A program made the translations under genes and the position numbers. Shown here piece after piece: positions 7,116-12,309 of a stretch of DNA of 12,309 nt. Each line of letters begins with the position of its first letter. Positions within the stretch are counted from its first letter, which is position 1. A model generated the notes under the pieces. That model worked only from the letters and a program-made list of their open reading frames with translations. It was not told the DNA's origin and did not search any database. The stretch comes from Thiobacillus sp. (GTDB lineage: Bacteria > Pseudomonadota > Gammaproteobacteria > Burkholderiales > Thiobacillaceae), in the NCBI GenBank assembly GCA_011391285.1, contig JAABQU010000259.1:1-12309 (forward strand). The letters run 5' to 3'.

Positions 7116-7613
7116 ATGCCGCGCATTGAAAAGAGTTCGGATTTCGTCAACATCCTCTCGACACTTCCCGTGGAACAACAGCACGCACTGGCGAAGCGCT
7201 TCATATCAGGGGTCATGCACTTGGCAGACAGCCCGCGGCTGGTTCCGTTGCTCGAACTTCTGAAAAAGCCCGAATGTTCGGCGGATGACATCAGCAAGGC
7301 CCATTCGATAGCCAAGTCGGTGTATGTGGAAACGGGCCCCGGATCCGACATGTCGGAAGTCAAAATGAATTGTCAGGCCACCCATTTCATCGCTCAGGCC
7401 GTTTTGATATGCAGTACACCGGACTACAAGGGCGCATCCACGTCACACGTGGCGCACAAGGTGGCAAATTACTGCCGCATGGCTTTGACATGCACGAGCA
7501 TGGGCCAGAGCGGGGAGAATCCTGATTTCGCCAAAGCGGAGGCGGAGTACAACCGTATCGTGAAGGAGCAAATCGACACCGTGAATCAGTTCCTGGACGC
7601 CGAGGGGGCCTAG
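7116..7613 (+). CDS. Hypothetical 165-residue soluble protein, Cys/His-containing, family not recognised
   Basis: The ATG at 7116 has a strong ribosome site, AAGGGGA at 7102-7108, and its own AT-rich promoter region, so this is a real gene. The product has no signal peptide or TM segment and is predicted largely helical. The N-terminal half (1-70) is amphipathic with leucine-rich helices. The centre (84-126) carries Cys86, His90, Cys99, His111, His114, Cys120 and Cys126 within small-residue helices, a spacing that could bind metal or be redox-sensitive. The C-terminal 30 residues form an acidic/amphipathic helix. The Ala/His-rich central helices loosely recall Imm-5-like immunity proteins, but this is impression only and I do not assign it. 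The gene stands alone between the transporter and the Cys-rich gene. Confidence 0.8.
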   Translation: MPRIEKSSDFVNILSTLPVEQQHALAKRFISGVMHLADSPRLVPLLELLKKPECSADDISKAHSIAKSVYVETGPGSDMSEVKMNCQATHFIAQAVLICSTPDYKGASTSHVAHKVANYCRMALTCTSMGQSGENPDFAKAEAEYNRIVKEQIDTVNQFLDAEGA

Positions 7614-7741
7614 CCTTGGAATCCCACCAATGAGCGGGAAGTGAGGTTTCTGGTCTGACAATGTTGCGTTGGGCTGGTTGGCTTCAAGGAAATGCCCTGC
7701 TGCAGGCGATTGGGATGCAATCCGGGCGCCACGTGTTCGGC

Positions 7742-7747
7742 TATAGT
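7742..7747 (+). promoter_or_regulatory. Possible -10 element for the small Cys-rich protein gene
   Basis: TATAGT lies 33 bases before the ATG at 7781, a distance compatible with a short leader containing GAGGA. No -35 consensus is visible at the right spacing, so an activator or a different sigma factor would be needed. Apart from this element, the 7614-7780 gap shows no further gene or terminator-like hairpin. Confidence 0.3.
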
Positions 7748-7780
7748 TGGAGAATGCATAACCTCCCCGAGGAATTCAAC

Positions 7781-8074
7781 ATGAATGGCCGCCTGTCGAC
7801 GCTCCTGCTTGCTCTGCTGCTATCCGTACCACTGGCCGTCATTGCCGACGCGGTGCCAATGAGTTCTTTACCAGGCGCGCAGCAGGATCCCGTCACCCCA
7901 GCCTGCCTGACCATTGCGCAGGGCCTGAACCTCGCCCAGGTCGCCCAGACCGACTGCTGCAAAGGCCACAAAGGTATCTGCGGCTGCCGCGCCGGCAAGA
8001 TCGTGTGCTGCGACAACACCACCAGCAAAGAGCCGGGGTGTACCTGTCATGGGGATGAAGGAATCATCGAGTAG
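7781..8074 (+). CDS. Small secreted cysteine-rich protein
   Basis: From ATG 7781 the product is 97 residues. A signal peptide (hydrophobic 7-22, likely cut after IADA at 21-24) leads to a mature protein of about 73 residues with nine cysteines at 42, 59, 60, 67, 69, 76, 77, 87 and 89. Eight of them are packed into 59-89 as a CC...CGC...CC...CTC array, with basic residues and glycines between. This resembles uncharacterised small secreted proteobacterial proteins carrying a CC-x(6)-CxC...CC core; the array suggests a disulfide-stabilised knot or metal binding in the periplasm. The frame is open back to 7661, but GAGGA at 7769-7773 and the signal peptide select 7781. No function is known to me. 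Confidence 0.78.
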   Translation: MNGRLSTLLLALLLSVPLAVIADAVPMSSLPGAQQDPVTPACLTIAQGLNLAQVAQTDCCKGHKGICGCRAGKIVCCDNTTSKEPGCTCHGDEGIIE

Positions 8075-8090
8075 GCCCCTCATAGCACCC

Positions 8091-8118
8091 TTGACACCCG
8101 TATCCTATGGGATACACT
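8091..8118 (+). promoter_or_regulatory. Promoter of the toxin-antitoxin operon
   Basis: A perfect TTGACA -35 (8091-8096) is followed after 16 bases by TACACT (8113-8118, four of six matches). Transcription is predicted to start about 7 bases downstream, near 8125, which is the A of the toxin ATG. A palindrome fills the spacer, as expected for autorepression. Confidence 0.65.
8100..8115. promoter_or_regulatory. Palindromic operator of the toxin-antitoxin operon
   Basis: GTATCC-TATG-GGATAC is an inverted repeat with perfect 6-bp arms around a 4-bp spacer. It sits between the -35 and the -10 and overlaps the -10 by three bases, so a bound dimer would block RNA polymerase. The Xre-type antitoxin encoded downstream is the likely binder. 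Confidence 0.6.
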
Positions 8119-8124
8119 TTGGTC

Positions 8125-8418
8125 ATGCGCGTATCGATGACCGAGGTCTACCGGGACTGGATCAACGAACTGAAGGATCGAGCTGGCCGCGCCCGCATTC
8201 AGGTGCGCGTGGATCGACTGGTTCACGGCAATCCGGGACAGCACCGCAATCTCACGCACGGCGTATCGGAATTGAAGATCGATACCGGCCCCGGCTATCG
8301 CGTGTATTACACGGAGCGAAACGGCGAACTGGTCATCCTGCTTGCCGGCGGCGACAAATCGACGCAGCAGCAGGACATCAAGACCGCCACCGCACTCGCC
8401 AAAAACTTGCAGGAGTAG
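8125..8418 (+). CDS. Toxin of a type II toxin-antitoxin system, RelE/HigB-like (HI1419, TIGR02683 'addiction module killer' type)
   Basis: The 97-residue product carries the family pattern along its length: an N-terminal DWINELKDRAGRARI (11-25), HGVSELKI (45-52), GPGYRVYY (55-62) and the terminal LLAGGDKSTQQQDI (72-85). The RelE/ParE fold implies a ribosome-dependent mRNA interferase acting in the cytoplasm until neutralised by its antitoxin. The toxin gene comes first, as in HigBA-like modules. An in-frame ATG at 8107 lies between the promoter elements and cannot be in a message made from that promoter, so the ATG at 8125 is chosen. There is no Shine-Dalgarno before it, consistent with leaderless translation. 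Met5 (8137) is a fallback. No frameshift or lost motif is visible, so it looks intact. Confidence 0.9.
   Translation: MRVSMTEVYRDWINELKDRAGRARIQVRVDRLVHGNPGQHRNLTHGVSELKIDTGPGYRVYYTERNGELVILLAGGDKSTQQQDIKTATALAKNLQE
8411..8415 (+). promoter_or_regulatory. Ribosome binding site of the antitoxin inside the toxin 3' end
   Basis: AGGAG directly precedes the toxin TAG (8416-8418) and sits 8 bases before the antitoxin ATG at 8424. The antitoxin therefore has a strong site while the toxin has none, which would favour antitoxin synthesis from the shared message. Confidence 0.7.
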
Positions 8419-8423
8419 GCACT

Positions 8424-8741
8424 ATGCCCAAGACCGCCACCAAACTGACCGCCAAGACGAAGACCGTACCCTACGACGTGGCCGAGCAGCTTCGCACGCC
8501 TGAGGAAATGGCCGCCTATCTCGACGCCTGGCTGGAAGAGGCACCGGACGATGCGGCAGGCATCGCCCGTGCACTGGGCGACATCGCCCGCGCCAAAGGC
8601 ATGTCGCAGGTCGCACGCGATGCGGGACTCAGCCGGGAAAGTCTCTACAAAGCACTCAGCGAAAACGGCAATCCGAGCTTTGCGACCGTGCTCAAGGTTG
8701 CGCGGGCGCTCGGTGTGAGGCTGCACGCGGAAGCGGCTTGA
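8424..8741 (+). CDS. Xre-family antitoxin of the toxin-antitoxin pair (HI1420, TIGR02684 'addiction module antidote' type)
   Basis: A 105-residue protein. Residues 1-20 are basic and Lys/Thr-rich. PYDVAEQLRTPEEMAAYLDA (16-35) is the start typical of this antidote family (xDxAexL.....aayL), and it is followed by an acidic segment 36-50 that probably wraps the toxin. The C-terminal helix-turn-helix (about 56-100, core KGMSQVARDAGLSRESLYKA) belongs to the Xre/Cro class and should bind the palindrome at the operon promoter. The gene begins 5 bases after the toxin stop, so the two are co-transcribed and probably translationally coupled. It is intact. Confidence 0.9.
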   Translation: MPKTATKLTAKTKTVPYDVAEQLRTPEEMAAYLDAWLEEAPDDAAGIARALGDIARAKGMSQVARDAGLSRESLYKALSENGNPSFATVLKVARALGVRLHAEAA

Positions 8742-8771
8742 TGATGACTTTTACGCTGAGGGATTACAGTA

Positions 8772-9299
8772 GTGCACACGCCTGAATTCATACGCAGCGT
8801 TAATCAGATATTTGTCGGTCAATCTATCGATCTACCCGAGCGCTCCGGCGTCTATGCCTTCTGGTGGATCGGGCCAAGAGAAGATCTGCTGACAGCAAAT
8901 AGGCACATCGTTCTCAAAGGACCGGGCGAGCGCCCAGTTGACGTTGAATACCGAGATTGGTGGCCAAATGAACTTATCTACCCATGTTTGTATGTGGGGA
9001 AAACCACCAACATCAAAAAGCGATTTTCCCTGCACATTAAGCGCGGCTCTTTAGGGCGACTACATCAAGCTCACCCAGCGAACGTTAAGGCAAAACCCAA
9101 TACAACGTCCTGCCAGTTGCGGTTTGGCATCGAACATGTATTTCCAAATGAAGAAAACCCACTGAAGATCATCAACAAATCCGTGGGCTTTTCCTACCGA
9201 ACAGACTTCCCTGATAACGCAATCGCTGAGCGATTTTCTGAAGAAGACCGTCTCGTTGGCATCTGGCGTCCATGGTTCAACATTGACTCAGAGCGCTGA
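8772..9299 (+). CDS. Divergent GIY-YIG-like nuclease-fold protein
   Basis: The 175-residue protein starts at GTG 8772, with GAGGGA (8758-8763) 8 bases upstream. GIY-YIG landmarks appear in order: SGVYAFWW (25-32; Tyr28), CLYVGKTTNIKKRFSLH (72-88; Tyr74, Lys77, Arg84, His88), a Glu candidate at 157 or 158 and the terminal RPWFN (166-170; Asn170). The two signature strands are 45 residues apart rather than the usual ten or so, because of an inserted charged loop (35-70). If active it would be a metal-dependent DNA endonuclease; there is no extra DNA-binding domain, so a restriction, repair or mobile-element role cannot be chosen. The gene is clearly AT-richer than its flanks and follows the antitoxin by 30 bp in the same direction, suggesting acquired DNA. 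The fold call is fairly good; the activity is inference. Confidence 0.7.
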   Translation: MHTPEFIRSVNQIFVGQSIDLPERSGVYAFWWIGPREDLLTANRHIVLKGPGERPVDVEYRDWWPNELIYPCLYVGKTTNIKKRFSLHIKRGSLGRLHQAHPANVKAKPNTTSCQLRFGIEHVFPNEENPLKIINKSVGFSYRTDFPDNAIAERFSEEDRLVGIWRPWFNIDSER

Positions 9300-9311
9300 G
9301 ACTCCATCTGT

Positions 9312-11036
9312 TCACTTACTCAGAGCCACCCAAACCGCATCCCACCCCGCCTCCGGCGGCGTCTGCCGGAACGCTGCAATCCGCTCCAGCATGACCTGGC
9401 TGGGGCGATCCCCCGACGCATGGGTGAGGCATTCGCGGAACGCTGCTTCGGCCGCATCCCAATCCTGCGCACGATAGCGTACCAGCCCGGCTTCGTAAGC
9501 CTGCACCTCCTGCCTATCGCTTCCACTCAAATCCGCTGCAAGCCCCAGCAGTTCATACACCCTCACCGGCTCCAGCTTGCCGATGACACGCAGGCTATCG
9601 ATCTCACGAAACGCCAGCATGTCGCCCGCCAGATTCCGCGTCGCCTCGTTGACCAGAATACGCGTGCCGTAGAACTTGTTGGCCTGCTCCAGTCTTGAAG
9701 CGAGGTTCACGGTGTCGCCGATGACGGTGTAGCCGCGCGAGGTTTCGGAGCCGATGTTGCCCACCGTCACCTCGCCGCTGGCGATGCCCATGCGTACGTT
9801 GACCTCGGGCAAGCCATGGAGGACGCCAAACAGTTCGGGCAGGCCGGCGCGGAAGGTTTCGAGCTTGTCCATCTGGTCGAGCGCGGCGAGGCAGCACAGG
9901 CGCGCGTGGTCGGCGGCATCGGTAAAAGGCGGCCCCCAGAAGGCCATGACCGAGTCGCCGATGTATTTGTCGACGATGCCCTGACGTTCGCGCACCACGT
10001 CGGACATCAGCGAAAAGTAGCGGTTGAGGAAACGCACGGCGGCGTCCGGGGTGAGGCCTTCGCACAGGCGAGTGAAGCCTTCCAGATCGGAAAAGAACAC
10101 CGTCATCGTCTGGCGTTCGCCCTTGTCCGCCACGATGCGGTTTTCCAGCAGGCTTTTCACGATGCGTGGATCGACGTACTGGCCGAATGTTTCGCGGATC
10201 TGCTCCTTCTCGCGTAGCCCCACCACCATGTGGTTGAAGGAGGTGGCGAGCGTAGCCAGCTCGTCGTGCGTGCGCACCAGGATTTCCACGTCGAGATCGC
10301 CCGCCTCCACCGCGCGCGTGCCGCCGAGCAGCCGCTTCACCGGATCGACCAGCGAGCGGGTGACGAAGCCGGCGAAGATGAGTCCGAGCGCGGTGGCGAT
10401 GGCGGTGACGATCCAGTTGAGCGTGGTGGCGCGCTTCTCCTCCGCCTTGGCCTTGCTGGCGGTGTCCTGGGTCAGCTTGTTGAGGATGTCGATGGTCTTG
10501 CCGATTTCGATGTCGACGGTGTCCTTCTCGCGCAGCAGGGTTTCGCGGACGATTTTTTGCGAACGCGGAGTGCCCTCTTCGGCCTCGATCTGGAACAGGC
10601 GGAAGCTCATGTGAAAGTGCTGGCGCGCGGTCTGGATGCTGGGCAACTGCTTGCCCAGGACGGCGAGCGTGACACGGTCGAGTTCGATGCCCTTTTCCGC
10701 CTCGGCCTCGCCCAGCATGCGCAGCGAGGAATCGACGATCTGGTCGGCGTTGATGCCGCGCATGTCGAAGCCGTTCGATTCCCTGGCGAGAAATTCCGGG
10801 TCGGGCTTCGCCGCTTCCATGCCCGCCATCACCCGCTCCATGTGCACCATTTGCTGGCGGATGAGGATTTCCACGCTGGCCACCTGCTGCTGCAGCGGCA
10901 GGTACCAGTCGGCGAGCGCGCGCACCTGGTTGTTGAGCTGACGGAAGTTGAGCACGGACAGCCAGGTGACGACCAGCATCAGAACCAGCAGCGTGGTGGT
11001 GATGCTGAAGATTTTCAGGCTGATGGGAAGCCGCAT
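9312..11036 (-). CDS. Membrane-bound class III adenylate/guanylate cyclase with HAMP domain
   Basis: A 574-residue product from ATG 11036, chosen over TTG 11081 because AGGAT lies about 8 bases upstream and the first TM then starts at residue 9. Layout: TM1 (9-30), a helical periplasmic sensor region (31-204), TM2 (205-228), HAMP (about 225-280), catalytic domain (305-495), and a C-terminal TPR-like helical pair (513-537). Catalytic residues are complete: metal-binding Asp317 (FFSDLEGF) and Asp361 (KYIGDSVMAF), base-selecting Lys357 and Thr437 (YTVIGDT), transition-state Asn444 and Arg448 (VNLASRLE). Lys/Thr fits the class IIIb adenylate cyclase pattern, so ATP to cAMP is the likely reaction, controlled by a signal sensed in the periplasm. 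It lies 112 bp downstream of aroC and converges with the GIY-YIG-like gene. Confidence 0.9.
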   Translation of the reverse strand: MRLPISLKIFSITTTLLVLMLVVTWLSVLNFRQLNNQVRALADWYLPLQQQVASVEILIRQQMVHMERVMAGMEAAKPDPEFLARESNGFDMRGINADQIVDSSLRMLGEAEAEKGIELDRVTLAVLGKQLPSIQTARQHFHMSFRLFQIEAEEGTPRSQKIVRETLLREKDTVDIEIGKTIDILNKLTQDTASKAKAEEKRATTLNWIVTAIATALGLIFAGFVTRSLVDPVKRLLGGTRAVEAGDLDVEILVRTHDELATLATSFNHMVVGLREKEQIRETFGQYVDPRIVKSLLENRIVADKGERQTMTVFFSDLEGFTRLCEGLTPDAAVRFLNRYFSLMSDVVRERQGIVDKYIGDSVMAFWGPPFTDAADHARLCCLAALDQMDKLETFRAGLPELFGVLHGLPEVNVRMGIASGEVTVGNIGSETSRGYTVIGDTVNLASRLEQANKFYGTRILVNEATRNLAGDMLAFREIDSLRVIGKLEPVRVYELLGLAADLSGSDRQEVQAYEAGLVRYRAQDWDAAEAAFRECLTHASGDRPSQVMLERIAAFRQTPPEAGWDAVWVALSK

Positions 11037-11148
11037 GGAACCAAATCCTTGAATGCGCCGGAAGTCAAAGCCTGAGCGCAAGCCGCCTATCCGTCAACCT
11101 CCCGGACCCCAAATTGGGCCGGATGCAATGCGCGCGATTGCTTTCGGG

Positions 11149-12246
11149 CTAGATTTTTCCCGGAATCACCGGCGTGCCGCTCACGACATCGCCGCACTGT
11201 GCACGGTGACGCAGCGCATGGTCCATCAGCACGATCGCCATCAGCGCTTCGGCAATCGGCGTGGCGCGGATGCCGACGCAGGGATCGTGACGGCCGTGGG
11301 TGACGACCTCGATGGGCTGGCCGTGCAGGTCGATGGAACGGCCGGGCAGGCGCATCGACGAAGTTGGCTTGATCGCAACGTGGGCGACGACGGCCTGGCC
11401 CGACGAGATGCCGCCGAGCACACCGCCGGCGTGGTTGGAGAGAAAGCCGTCTGGCGTGATTTCGTCGCGGTGCTCGGTGCCCTTCTGCCGGGCGGCCAGC
11501 ATGCCGTCGCCGATTTCCACGCCCTTGACCGCGTTCAGCCCCATCAGCGCATGCGCGAGGTCGGCGTCGAGCTTGTCGTACAGCGGCTCGCCCCAGCCGG
11601 GCGGCACGTTGTCGGCGACGACGGTGATTTTGGCGCCGACCGAGTCGCCCGATTTGCGCAGCGCATCCATGTAGGCTTCGAGTTCGGGCACGATGGCGGC
11701 GCTGGGCGAGAAGAAGGCGTTACGGTCGATTTCGTCCCATGACTCGAAAGGCAGGTCGATCGGCCCCAGCGCACTCATGTAGCCGCGCACGACGATGCCG
11801 TACTTTTCCTTGAGCCATTTTCTCGCGATGGCGCCGGCGCCGACGATGGGCGCGGTGAGCCGCGCCGACGAACGCCCGCCGCCGCGCGGATCGCGAAAGC
11901 CGTATTTCTGCGTGTAGGTGTAGTCGGCGTGGCCGGGGCGGAAGGTGGCGGCGATGTTGCCGTAATCCTTGCTGCGCTGGTCTTCGTTGCGGATCAGGAG
12001 CGCAATCGGCGTGCCGGTGGTATTGCCTTCGTACAGCCCGGAAAGAATTTCCACGGTGTCGGATTCCTGGCGCTGGGTAACATGGCGCGAGGTTCCCGGC
12101 TTGCGCCGGTCGAGATCATGCTGGATGTCGGCCTCGGCCAGCGCCATGCCGGGCGGGCAGCCGTCGACCACGCAACCGATGGCGGGGCCGTGCGATTCGC
12201 CGAACACGGTGACACAGAACAATTTGCCGAGTGTGCTGCCTGACAT
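11149..12246 (-). CDS. aroC: Chorismate synthase
   Basis: A 365-residue cytosolic enzyme of normal family length. It catalyses the last shikimate-pathway step, 5-enolpyruvylshikimate-3-phosphate to chorismate with loss of phosphate, using reduced FMN without net redox change, and feeds aromatic amino acid, folate and quinone synthesis. All three family signatures are present: GESHGPAIG (16-24, with His19), [19 protein letters not shown] (105-123) and [16 protein letters not shown] (319-334); GGGRSSAR (122-129) helps form the FMN/substrate pocket. The ATG at 12246 gives the canonical [10 protein letters not shown] start; the ribosome site is weak (CAGG about 10 bases upstream). The protein is complete in the window. 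No other aro gene adjoins it; the next gene on the strand is the cyclase, and no clear terminator is visible in the 112-bp gap. Confidence 0.97.
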   Translation of the reverse strand: MSGSTLGKLFCVTVFGESHGPAIGCVVDGCPPGMALAEADIQHDLDRRKPGTSRHVTQRQESDTVEILSGLYEGNTTGTPIALLIRNEDQRSKDYGNIAATFRPGHADYTYTQKYGFRDPRGGGRSSARLTAPIVGAGAIARKWLKEKYGIVVRGYMSALGPIDLPFESWDEIDRNAFFSPSAAIVPELEAYMDALRKSGDSVGAKITVVADNVPPGWGEPLYDKLDADLAHALMGLNAVKGVEIGDGMLAARQKGTEHRDEITPDGFLSNHAGGVLGGISSGQAVVAHVAIKPTSSMRLPGRSIDLHGQPIEVVTHGRHDPCVGIRATPIAEALMAIVLMDHALRHRAQCGDVVSGTPVIPGKI

Positions 12247-12309
12247 GTGTATAACCTGGAAAAGAAATGGTTCTGGCAGAGCCGAAGGAATGCGCCAAAG
12301 TCTAGCACA

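Noticed and set aside
8049..8423. N-terminal extension of the antitoxin frame back to 8049.
   Set aside because: It overlaps the promoter and the whole toxin gene out of frame; AGGAG before ATG 8424 and the family start place the antitoxin there.
9816..11075. Long plus-strand frames (9816-10217 and 10230-11075) opposite the cyclase.
   Set aside because: They are antisense to the catalytic and sensor domains and have no ribosome site or recognisable motif.
11107..11118. CCCAAATTGGG-type inverted repeat between aroC and the cyclase, considered as a terminator.
   Set aside because: The arms leave almost no loop and no T-run follows on the minus strand, so it is not a convincing terminator.
11053..11742. 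A 229-codon plus-strand frame opposite aroC.
   Set aside because: It is antisense to the conserved aroC coding sequence and shows His/Arg/Asp-rich shadow composition.

Overview
The window is GC-rich, densely packed bacterial chromosome. The recognisable proteins (a membrane-anchored retropepsin-like protease, an AAA_32/Lon-type protease, a HAMP class III cyclase and a 365-residue AroC) fit a betaproteobacterium. This assignment is an inference from gene content; no rRNA or other phylogenetic marker is present, and I see no tRNA, CRISPR array or insertion sequence. No gene-free stretch exceeds 300 bases; the longest is about 167 bp (7614-7780).

Region 1 (1-5734) is mostly housekeeping and quality control. 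A probable 3' end of a gene enters at the left edge. A membrane-anchored aspartic protease (minus) diverges from a secreted M48-like zinc metallopeptidase (plus). The metallopeptidase converges on a minus-strand run that reads, in transcription order, polysaccharide pyruvyl transferase-like protein, large Lon-related ATP-dependent protease, YbaK/ProX-type aminoacyl-tRNA deacylase. Three protein-degrading enzymes and one translation-fidelity enzyme therefore sit within about 5 kb.

Region 2 (5744-7002) holds a 12-TM-type major facilitator transporter, divergent from the pyruvyl transferase gene.

Region 3 (7003-9299) is the accessory part: five short plus-strand genes with their own signals. 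They are an unrecognised 165-residue Cys/His-containing protein preceded by a 23-bp-phased direct repeat, a small secreted cysteine-rich protein, a HigB/HI1419-type toxin with its Xre-family antitoxin, and a visibly AT-richer gene for a divergent GIY-YIG-like protein. The toxin-antitoxin promoter is the best-defined regulatory element. It has a perfect TTGACA -35, a 6-bp-arm palindrome (GTATCC-N4-GGATAC) lying between -35 and -10, and a predicted transcription start almost on the toxin ATG, which implies a leaderless toxin message.

Region 4 (9312-12246) returns to core genes on the minus strand: aroC (chorismate synthase) followed 112 bp downstream by a membrane-bound HAMP-class III adenylate cyclase with a TPR-like tail. 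The cyclase converges with the GIY-YIG-like gene, 12 bp apart.

I do not see a clearly new multi-gene system. The most interesting candidates are the short-gene islet at 7.0-9.3 kb, the expanded GIY-YIG-like protein next to the toxin-antitoxin pair, and the altered Walker motifs of the Lon-related protease.
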